From the NCBI GenBank assembly GCA_023390415.1, contig JAEWCW010000112.1:1-18477 (forward strand): a DNA stretch of 18,477 nucleotides, given 5' to 3'. The first letter of the stretch is position 1. Each line of letters begins with the position of its first letter. The position numbers and the translations under genes are program-made. The DNA is from Pseudomonadota bacterium. Lineage in GTDB: Bacteria > Pseudomonadota > Alphaproteobacteria > Sphingomonadales > Sphingomonadaceae. The notes under the pieces were generated by a model. It was not told the origin of the DNA and did not search any database. It saw nothing but the letters and a program-made list of their open reading frames with translations. Shown in pieces: positions 13,268 through 18,477 of the stretch.

Positions 13268-15093
13268 GAGGTCCGCAAGCCACCAGTCCCTCCGATCTCC
13301 ACCCGTTCGATCAGGTGCGGATGGAGCGGCGGGTTCTTCAGCGTCTTGCCGTCGTCCCTCGGAACATCTTCCAGCCCCACGGCATGCAATGTCAGATCGC
13401 CGCCTTCCGAGAGGCGCAGCCGCAAGAAGCTCTTGTACCCCTGGATCTTCAGCGCCGAGAAGCCGTAGCCGGTCTGGCGCTTGAGGGCGATCATCGCGAA
13501 GATGAAGTAGAACCCGACGACGAAGGCGGAGGCGAGGCCCGCGACAAGCGAGGCGCCAATGAGGACAAGCGCAGAGCCCCAACCGCCGTCCCACCAATGG
13601 CCCAGCTGGCGCACGACGAGGACGCTCACCGCAGCGACGGTGAGGAAATGCGTGAGCGCATGGCCGATCCCGAGGAGCAGTCGGAGCCACCGCTTGCCGC
13701 GCTCGGGAACGTCTGCAACCGCCCATGCCGCGATGAGCAGGACCGCGAGCAGGATTGGGGCCGGGGGCGAGAGGAGGACCAGACCTCCATAGGCTGCAAG
13801 CGCGTCACCGAAATCGCCCTCGCGCAGCAGGGTCGCGAAATTGCCGCGGCCGGTCGCACTGGCATTGAAGGCGAGGATCCAGTTGAGGGCAAGAAAGATG
13901 CCCGCCAGCAGCAGGGTGAACTGCCGGTTGAGGAACGGGAAGGCGAGGTTGCGCCAGGCCAGGCGCCGCGACGCCGCGGCGGACGGGTAGAGCGCCCTCC
14001 CCTGATCGGCGATCCGGAAGGTCCGCGGATAGAGTCCCTTGTCGCCCGGGGCACCTGGCGGCGGATATTCGCTCGGGATGTCGCGGGCCCCGAGCTGGTG
14101 TGTCGCGCTCGTGAAGGCGCCCCCGCCACCGCAGGTGACGTACTGGCGCTTCGATGCCGCCCCTCCGGCCATGTCCTCGAACCGCGAATAATGGTGGCTG
14201 TCGCCGGTCAGAACCAGCTTGAGCTCATGCTCCATCGGCGCGCCCGTCCTCGGGTCCCGGGCCAAGCCGGCCAGGCGCTCGAGATAGTTGAAGCTCCGGT
14301 AGCGGTCGTCGATCTCGCCGTCGATCGCGTTTTCCCATACCGGCTCGGCGACGCAGAGGATCAACTTCGATCGCGGCGCCATCCAGTTGGCCGCGGCGTG
14401 GCTGAAATAGTCGATCTGCGGCTGGTCGATATAGCCTTCCATCTGGCTGTCCGTGCCCCAGAGCCACCAGCCGTGCGGCAGCTGAAGCGCGAAATAGCTC
14501 CGGGTCTGGCGCGTCGTCCGACCGGCGATGATCGCGCCCCGCCGCGGCAGCCCAAGCGCCCCCGGCATCGTCGTCCTGCGCCTGCAGAACAGCCCGAAGA
14601 AGGCGTTGAGGCCGTCGTGCCAGTCATGGTCGCCGGGCAGGGCGTAAAGGTCGGGCGCTTCCTCGCTGTCCCCGGCCCAGAACGGTGTCCCGCCGGGCGC
14701 GTGGGCCTCGTCGAACGGTGCCCGGAAGCGGCGCGCATAGTCGCCGCGCGATGCGCTCGGATAGACCTGGTCCCCGCCGAGCAACAGGAAGCGGCCGCGG
14801 GGCAAAGCCGCATCGCCGACCTCGACGGAGTCGGCGCTGAGCAACCGCGCCATCGCATAGGTCGGACTCCAACCGTCGCCCGTGTCGGCGAGATAGTCGA
14901 ACCAGAACTCTCCCTGGTGACCCGAATAATCCAGCTCGGCATCGGCCGGTGCTGGCGCGATGGCGTTCGCGGCAGCGATCGCCTCGCGGCGATCGGCAAA
15001 GCGCCCGAAGACGGTCGACACGGCAGCTCTTATTCCGGTGCGGATCAGCAGAACCGGGTCGAACCACCCGGTCATCGGAAGTCGTTGCGTCAT
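13264..15093 (-). CDS. Membrane-anchored metallophosphoesterase (calcineurin-like)
   Basis: A 609-residue protein. The N-terminal two thirds form a calcineurin-like metallophosphoesterase domain with divergent but readable metal motifs: Y-L-A-D-T-G-D-G-W (67-75), G-G-D-Q-V-Y-P (106-112), L-P-G-D-H-D-W-H-D (152-160) and a late T-G-D-S-H-H-Y. These correspond to the family's D-x-x-x-x-G-D, G-D-x-x, G-N-H-D and G-H-x-H blocks. The last third holds about four or five hydrophobic helices, for example around L-L-L-A-G-I-F-L-A-L-N-W-I-L-A-F and F-V-V-G-F-Y-F-I-F-A-M-I-A-L, so the protein sits in the inner membrane. The start is ATG at 15093 with GGGGAGGG just upstream; the open frame to 15147 adds 18 residues without support. 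It is divergent, across about 500 bp, from the small gene and FAD gene. The substrate is unknown. Confidence 0.82.
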   Translation of the reverse strand: MTQRLPMTGWFDPVLLIRTGIRAAVSTVFGRFADRREAIAAANAIAPAPADAELDYSGHQGEFWFDYLADTGDGWSPTYAMARLLSADSVEVGDAALPRGRFLLLGGDQVYPSASRGDYARRFRAPFDEAHAPGGTPFWAGDSEEAPDLYALPGDHDWHDGLNAFFGLFCRRRTTMPGALGLPRRGAIIAGRTTRQTRSYFALQLPHGWWLWGTDSQMEGYIDQPQIDYFSHAAANWMAPRSKLILCVAEPVWENAIDGEIDDRYRSFNYLERLAGLARDPRTGAPMEHELKLVLTGDSHHYSRFEDMAGGAASKRQYVTCGGGGAFTSATHQLGARDIPSEYPPPGAPGDKGLYPRTFRIADQGRALYPSAAASRRLAWRNLAFPFLNRQFTLLLAGIFLALNWILAFNASATGRGNFATLLREGDFGDALAAYGGLVLLSPPAPILLAVLLIAAWAVADVPERGKRWLRLLLGIGHALTHFLTVAAVSVLVVRQLGHWWDGGWGSALVLIGASLVAGLASAFVVGFYFIFAMIALKRQTGYGFSALKIQGYKSFLRLRLSEGGDLTLHAVGLEDVPRDDGKTLKNPPLHPHLIERVEIGGTGGLRTS

Positions 15094-15594
15094 CCCGCCC
15101 TCCCCGCTCGATGCCGTAGGGATAGACCAATATCGGGCAGGTTCCAATCAAGTCATTTACTCGATGAGCGTCCCACAAGAGCTGGTCGGTGGACGATTTG
15201 AGAAGAATCACGTCACCGGGTGGCGGTGCGCCAAGCTAGAGACTCGGGCGATGATGGATTCTTGATAGATTGCGAGTCGATATTGGCTGGCTCAGGACAA
15301 TGACGACAACACAGCCCGGCGGAGAACGCCTATCAAACATCTTGATCATGCGGTAGATTGCAATCGCGCGACTCCGGTCACGGACGAACCGTTTAGGAGC
15401 GCAGTCGTGCTGATTAGACAGGTCCGTTTTGGACCTATGTTGGGATCAGGGGGGAATATGCCAGGCAATGTCTGCCCTGCAACTTGCGCCTTTGGCGTCC
15501 CTGTCTGCGGGCTCCCTTTCCTCTCGCCGCTCCTCGGGCAAGAAAGTCCGTCGCGGTCGGTGCGCGATCCAGCCGGATGGAATGGAGGAAGCCT
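15094..15594. other. Divergent intergenic region with palindrome at 15420-15436
   Basis: This 501-bp gap separates two divergent units and must contain both promoters. It looks less GC-rich than its neighbours. The clearest element is a perfect palindrome AGGTCC-GTTTT-GGACCT (15420-15436), a size and symmetry typical of a dimeric repressor site, lying about 160 bases before the next supported ATG. I saw no TTCG-N5-CGAA site here, so this unit does not appear to belong to the catabolic regulon. A 46-codon frame at 15458-15598 is listed separately. Confidence 0.5.
15420..15436. promoter_or_regulatory. Perfect 17-bp palindrome, possible operator
   Basis: AGGTCC (15420-15425) and GGACCT (15431-15436) flank GTTTT. 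It lies 21 bases before a GGGGGG-preceded ATG at 15458 and upstream of the FAD unit. An RNA hairpin is an alternative, but the stem is only 6 bp. Confidence 0.35.
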
Positions 15595-15598
15595 ATGA
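15458..15598 (+). CDS. Possible 46-residue cysteine-containing leader peptide
   Basis: ATG at 15458 is preceded by a run of G (AGGGGGG) at Shine-Dalgarno distance. The frame encodes MPGNVCPATC onward, with three cysteines in the first 18 residues, and ends in TGA at 15596-15598, overlapping the next ATG as ATGA. This start-stop overlap and the upstream site are the only support. Composition is not strongly coding-like, no family is recognised, and the downstream gene has its own good GGAGGA site. It may be a small leader peptide or chance. Confidence 0.25.
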   Translation: MPGNVCPATCAFGVPVCGLPFLSPLLGQESPSRSVRDPAGWNGGSL

Positions 15599-15930
15599 CG
15601 AAACCGATCGGGCAGACGCGGTTCTCCGCCATTTCCACCTATCTCATCTATCAGGACGGCGGGATCGGCGACTCCTGGCCGCAGAACATGCCGGGCACCG
15701 AATGGGAATCGCGAACGCTCTACAGTTTCGCATGGGGCCTGTGGCGCCAGGACCTGCCGGTTTCCAATTGCCGGCTCGCCAACGGTCAGCGGCTCGGAAT
15801 CGAGGAGCTGAGGCTCGGGCGGAGCCTCCCGCAGATGCTCATCACCCTCATCACGCTCGGCCTAGTTGCGCCTGTCCGGGTCAGCTGGCGCTGCTGCCGG
15901 CCGCCGTCCCAGTCCGGCGTCCTGGACTGA
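15595..15930 (+). CDS. Hypothetical protein, 111 residues
   Basis: ATG at 15595 has an ideal GGAGGA 6 bases upstream, and codon third positions are strongly G or C, so the frame is real. The protein begins MTKPIGQTRF, has W/Y-rich segments (S-T-Y-L-I-Y-Q-D-G-G-I-G-D-S-W-P and Y-S-F-A-W-G-L-W), and near its C-terminus a hydrophobic stretch L-I-T-L-I-T-L-G-L-V-A-P-V-R-V followed by S-W-R-C-C. That last segment recalls the I-T-L-G-x-x-x-P-x-x-x-R-V-x-C ending of Bor-type lipoproteins, but there is no signal peptide or lipobox here, so the resemblance is weak. The gene precedes the FAD protein by 10 bases and is clearly in one operon with it. The function is unknown. Confidence 0.75.
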   Translation: MTKPIGQTRFSAISTYLIYQDGGIGDSWPQNMPGTEWESRTLYSFAWGLWRQDLPVSNCRLANGQRLGIEELRLGRSLPQMLITLITLGLVAPVRVSWRCCRPPSQSGVLD

Positions 15931-15940
15931 GGGCCGAGCG

Positions 15941-17485
15941 ATGTTTGTTCCGGAAAATCAGGGGCCGCAGGACTGGACCGGTGTCCATGTCACCAACCAC
16001 ACGACCGTCGCCGAGATCGTCAACGTGGACAATGTCGGCCCGAACGGAACGCTCCTCTCCGGATGGGACATGTTCCGCAATGCCGGAGTGTCGCTCGACC
16101 TGCTGATCCGCCAGGCCCGGGCGGCCGGGAAACGCATCCTCCCGATCGGCGCCGGCTGGGCGCTCTCGGCGATCAACATCACCGACGGCTGGCTGGTGAA
16201 CACGAAGCTCCTCAACGGCTGCTACGATATTGGCGACGCTTACCTTCATCCCGACTATCCGGCCGAAAAGCGCCGCAATGTCGTGCTCGCCCAGTGCGGA
16301 ATGCAGATCGCGGAACTCAGCGCCTATCTCGAGCTGATCCCCGGTGCCGATGCCGACCGGCGCGCGATCCAGGCCGCCGGGATCGGCAATGGGCAGACGG
16401 TCGCTGGGGCGGTTTCCGGCAACACCCACGGCTCGCAGATCACTTATGGCGCGATGCCCGATTTCGTCGCCGGGATCCATCTCGCCACTGGCGGCGGCGA
16501 GACCTTGTGGATCGAGCGTAAGTCGAAGCCCGTGGTGAACGACGCCTTCGTCGCGAAGATCGGCGCACGGCTCGTCCGCGACGACGAGATCTTCGCCGCG
16601 GCGGTCGTGAGCTTCGGGACGTTCGGGATCATCGCCGCGCTCGCGATCGAGGCGGCCCCCATCTACCAGCTTGAGTTCGGCCCGATCGTCGACATCGCCT
16701 ATCCGGATCTCAAGGAGAAGCTCGCCGGATTCGCCACGACGCCGCCCGCCGACCTCTACCATTATGAGTTCATCTTCGACCCGCACAGCAACAAGCAGAC
16801 GGCGATGGAGGCGGGCGCGCCCAAGGTCCCCTATCTTCCGGGCATCCCAACGCCCAAGCCGCGGTGGATCCTGCGCGACAAGCAGGGCTTCGCTCCGGGG
16901 ATCCACATCCTCAAGGCCCTAGGGCCGCTGCGTGCCTTGCTGCCGCCCGGACTGCTCACCAAGGTGCAATACAAACAGTATCGGAAGCTGGCGCTGCTCA
17001 ACGAGGTGCGCGGCTCGCCCGGCCAGATTTACACGTCGTCCATCTATTATCTCGAGGGCTATACCGAAGCCGCCTTCGCGGTCGCGATCGCGGACGCGCC
17101 GGCGGCGATCGACATTTCGTCGGATGTCGCCCGTGCGATGCGGCTGCCGTCCATCTGCCAGGTCAGGATCTGCCGTGGATCGGGCGGGACCCTCGCCTTC
17201 ACGCAGCACCAGCCGATCGCGGCGGTGTTCGAATATGCGATGATCAACGACAGGCGTTTCCCCGAGTTTCAGGGGCGGCTCGACCAGGCCTTTCGGGCGG
17301 CCCGGATCCGCTACACGATGCATTGGTCGAAGAATTGGGGGATCACCCCGGGCCAGCTCGACTATATGTACGGCGCCTCGAAAATCGCGAGCTGGAAGGC
17401 TGCGCGCCGGGCCGTCTTCGCCAATGACACGAGCCTGATGAAATTGTTCGAGACCGACACGATGGTCATGGCAGGCTTGGCTTGA
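15941..17485 (+). CDS. FAD-binding oxidoreductase, aldonolactone oxidase-like (PCMH domain)
   Basis: A 514-residue flavoprotein of the vanillyl-alcohol-oxidase fold. Residues about 50-215 form the PCMH FAD domain. R-I-L-P-I-G-A-G-W-A-L-S (65-76) then T-D-G-W-L-V (81-86) aligns with the V-G-G-G-H-S ... T-D-G segment of L-gulonolactone oxidase, and T-V-A-G-A-V-S-G-N-T-H-G-S (153-165) is the second FAD motif. The histidine that carries covalent FAD in that family is W73 here, so FAD is probably bound non-covalently, possibly giving a dehydrogenase rather than an oxidase. The C-terminal half is a divergent substrate domain. There is no signal peptide, so it is cytoplasmic. ATG at 15941 follows the 111-residue gene by 10 bases with AGGG 7 bases upstream; the open frame to 15866 overlaps that gene and is unlikely. 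The substrate is unknown, perhaps a sugar lactone or alcohol. Confidence 0.85.
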   Translation: MFVPENQGPQDWTGVHVTNHTTVAEIVNVDNVGPNGTLLSGWDMFRNAGVSLDLLIRQARAAGKRILPIGAGWALSAINITDGWLVNTKLLNGCYDIGDAYLHPDYPAEKRRNVVLAQCGMQIAELSAYLELIPGADADRRAIQAAGIGNGQTVAGAVSGNTHGSQITYGAMPDFVAGIHLATGGGETLWIERKSKPVVNDAFVAKIGARLVRDDEIFAAAVVSFGTFGIIAALAIEAAPIYQLEFGPIVDIAYPDLKEKLAGFATTPPADLYHYEFIFDPHSNKQTAMEAGAPKVPYLPGIPTPKPRWILRDKQGFAPGIHILKALGPLRALLPPGLLTKVQYKQYRKLALLNEVRGSPGQIYTSSIYYLEGYTEAAFAVAIADAPAAIDISSDVARAMRLPSICQVRICRGSGGTLAFTQHQPIAAVFEYAMINDRRFPEFQGRLDQAFRAARIRYTMHWSKNWGITPGQLDYMYGASKIASWKAARRAVFANDTSLMKLFETDTMVMAGLA

Positions 17486-17536
17486 GACGCGCCTTGACCC
17501 GCCGCAGCCGCGCCCCGAGCGCGTGAAGAATCGTCT

Positions 17537-17767
17537 TCACCAAAGCGCTCTCGACTCCAGCCACCGTTCAACCTCCCGGAGCCGGAAGCGCGGGCAGCGG
17601 CGATACTTGCTGCCGCCGCTCCCCAGCTCATATTCGCGCGGAAAGCCCGCCGGCCTCCGGCGCCGCAAGCGGTCGATCTGGCGGCGCGACAGACGGGCCA
17701 GCCGCGCAAACTCCTCGACCGTGATCATCCCGGCTCCCTCGGGCGTGCGGCGGGGGCTCAGCTCCAT
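17537..17767 (-). CDS. Small HTH DNA-binding protein at end of trb operon
   Basis: A 76-residue protein with a MerR/AlpA-like helix-turn-helix (M-I-T-V-E-E-F-A-R-L-A-R-L-S-R-R-Q-I-D-R-L at 14-34) and a basic wing region (G-S-G-G-S-K-Y-R-R-C-P-R-F-R-L-R-E-V-E-R-W-L). Small proteins of this kind commonly follow DUF2274 at the end of trb operons in alphaproteobacterial ICEs and probably control conjugation or excision genes. I start at the ATG at 17767, one base after the DUF2274 stop codon, with GGAG upstream; an internal ATG at residue 14 would give 63 residues and still keep the whole HTH. Its stop codon lies in a perfect 7-bp inverted repeat (17523-17540). It is convergent with the FAD gene, 51 bases away. 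Confidence 0.8.
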   Translation of the reverse strand: MELSPRRTPEGAGMITVEEFARLARLSRRQIDRLRRRRPAGFPREYELGSGGSKYRRCPRFRLREVERWLESRALW

Positions 17768-17768
17768 C

Positions 17769-17993
17769 TCACGCGCTCCGGCCCCGCCGACGTCGCGCGA
17801 AGGCCCGGTCGCCTTCGAGAAAGCGCGCAAGCATCGCCGGGATGAGCTCGTGCACGGGCTCGGCCTCGCCATAGGCTTCGCGATAGAGGGCGGCATAGTC
17901 CGTGAGCGCCTCGCTCAATTCGGGCGGCAGGCTGATGGTGACCTTCACCGGCGTCCGATCGGGGAGCTTCCCAAGCCTGAGCGCCGCCATCAT
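17769..17993 (-). CDS. DUF2274 family protein, trb-associated
   Basis: A 74-residue protein, MMAALRLGKLPDRTPVKV at the start, with a ribbon-helix-helix-like core (P-V-K-V-T-I-S-L-P-P-E-L-S-E-A-L-T-D-Y-A-A-L-Y) and a conserved C-terminal segment P-V-H-E-L-I-P-A-M-L-A-R-F-L-E-G-D-R-A-F. This matches DUF2274, found almost always directly after trbI in alphaproteobacterial conjugation operons. A DNA-binding or operon-regulatory role is inferred from the fold pattern only. Two adjacent ATG codons (17993 and 17990) follow GGAGGGG. The first overlaps the trbI stop as ATGA, so translation is coupled. The last residues are very basic (R-R-R-R-G-R). Confidence 0.88.
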   Translation of the reverse strand: MMAALRLGKLPDRTPVKVTISLPPELSEALTDYAALYREAYGEAEPVHELIPAMLARFLEGDRAFARRRRGRSA

Positions 17994-18477
17994 CCCCTCC
18001 ACGGCCGAAGCACGAGGTCCTTGTGGATCACCGCCCGGACCGGCCAGCCCGGCCGGACCCGCAGCGTCGGCCGCACCTCGAGGTTGCGCTGGGTGATCTG
18101 GTCGCCCGCCCGCGCGCCGTTCTGCTGCGCCGACTCGCGGATCGCGCGGACGATGTCGCCCTCGCCGCTGCCGAGGCCGATCTCGGTGCCGACGCCGAGC
18201 AGCGTCGACAGGGCGATTCCCTTCAGAAGACGCCATGTATGGACGTCGACCTGGTCGCGCACGCCCGCATAGCCCGACAGGTCGGTCGCAGGCGCATTGT
18301 CGAGCCGGATCGACGCCCCGTCCGGGAAGACGATCCGCTGCCACACGAGCAAGGCGCGGCGCTGGCCGAAGGCGACCTGGCTGTCATAGCTTCCGATCAG
18401 CCGGGCACCCTGGGGCACCAGGATGGTCCGCCCGGTCGCGCTGTCCCGCACATTCTCGGTCACCTGGGCTATGACGG
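17990..18477 (-). CDS. trbI: Conjugal transfer protein TrbI (VirB10-like), 3' part only
   Basis: The open frame runs off the right edge of the window, so only the C-terminal 162 residues are seen. They match the conserved VirB10/TrbI C-domain: V-I-A-Q-V-T-E-N-V-R-D-S-A-T-G-R, I-P/V-P-Q-G-A-R-L-I-G-S-Y-D-S-Q-V-A-F-G-Q, P-D-G-A-S-I-R-L-D, G-Y-A-G-V-R-D-Q-V-D-V-H-T-W, and R-P-G-W-P-V-R-A-V-I-H-K-D-L-V-L-R-P at the end. TrbI spans inner membrane to outer-membrane core complex of the type IV secretion apparatus for mating-pair formation. It is the last structural trb gene and overlaps DUF2274 by ATGA. The GTG at 18463 is internal, since conserved residues continue upstream of it. Confidence 0.93.
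   Translation of the reverse strand, partial: VIAQVTENVRDSATGRTILVPQGARLIGSYDSQVAFGQRRALLVWQRIVFPDGASIRLDNAPATDLSGYAGVRDQVDVHTWRLLKGIALSTLLGVGTEIGLGSGEGDIVRAIRESAQQNGARAGDQITQRNLEVRPTLRVRPGWPVRAVIHKDLVLRPWRG

Larger units (their letters stand above)
1053..18477. mobile_element. Putative integrative and conjugative element, partial (att end plus cargo)
   Basis: Three observations support one integrated element. A tRNA-Gln 3' fragment marks its left end. The tail of a trb conjugation operon (trbI, DUF2274, HTH) is at the right edge. Between them lie accessory catabolic and oxidoreductase genes without housekeeping genes. Trb-type ICEs in sphingomonads and other alphaproteobacteria commonly carry this trbI-DUF2274-HTH ending. 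No integrase, relaxase or origin is inside the window, so the right boundary and mobility are not established. A degenerate island or two nested insertions remain possible. Confidence 0.6.

Noticed and set aside
13315..15201. 628-codon plus-strand open frame opposite the phosphoesterase
   Set aside because: The minus strand has metal-site motifs, transmembrane helices and a ribosome site; the plus frame has none.
17523..17540. Perfect hairpin GTGAAGA-ATCG-TCTTCAC as a terminator
   Set aside because: The stem is perfect, but neither side has a U tract and it overlaps the HTH gene's stop codon. I kept it as a note in that gene only.
1..18477. CRISPR arrays, insertion sequences or transposases
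   Set aside because: I saw no regularly spaced direct repeats, no transposase motifs and no terminal inverted repeats.

Overview
The window is GC-rich DNA from an alphaproteobacterium, most likely a sphingomonad. This rests on the dense GC-rich coding, a TonB-dependent receptor with a D-I-V-V-T-A TonB box, a PcaR/PobR-like IclR regulator, and a Trb-type conjugation operon end (TrbI, DUF2274, small HTH protein). The genus assignment is inference.

Layout. Positions 1-1052 look like host chromosome: a spore-coat-U (SCPU) type secreted protein gene with a hairpin terminator, followed by about 450 bases without a convincing gene. At 1053-1097 lies, on the minus strand, only the 3' half of a tRNA-Gln(UUG), including the T arm, acceptor strand and CCA. 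This is the usual footprint of the distal attachment site of an integrative element. At the other end of the window (17537-18477, minus strand) are the 3' end of trbI, a DUF2274 gene and a small HTH gene, the usual tail of an ICE trb operon. Everything between is best read as ICE cargo.

Cargo 1 (1823-13267) is a catabolic gene cluster that I cannot assign to a known substrate. It holds a TonB receptor, WrbA-type quinone reductase, LeuD, PcaR-like IclR regulator, class III CoA-transferase, short citryl-CoA-lyase-like protein, two MetE C-domain-like zinc methyltransferases, a single-domain VOC protein, an alpha/beta hydrolase and LeuC. There is no leuA or leuB. LeuC and LeuD are split to opposite ends of the cluster. 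A coherent but unproven reading is outer-membrane uptake, processing by the hydrolase, VOC, quinone-reductase and methyltransferase proteins to a malate- or citrate-like acid, isomerisation by LeuCD, CoA activation, and retro-Claisen lysis to acetyl-CoA plus a 2-oxoacid, in effect leucine synthesis run backwards.

The strongest new signal is regulatory. Three promoter regions (5370-5401, 7492-7523, 9378-9409) each carry two copies of TTCG-N5-CGAA at exactly 19-bp phasing. Together they sit in front of the TonB-wrbA-leuD unit, the divergent CoA-transferase-iclR and lyase-metE units, and the VOC-hydrolase unit. The local IclR protein is the obvious ligand. On the plus-facing promoters the pair lies directly upstream of a -35/17 bp/-10 promoter. 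On the minus-facing promoters a -35-like hexamer sits between the two sites. leuC has no visible promoter of its own and may be reached by read-through across the antisense metE2 gene.

Cargo 2 (13264-17485) is a membrane metallophosphoesterase gene, divergent from a small unknown gene plus an aldonolactone-oxidase-like FAD protein that lacks the usual FAD-linking histidine. A 59-residue two-helix membrane protein gene (1484-1663) sits between the attachment site and cargo 1.
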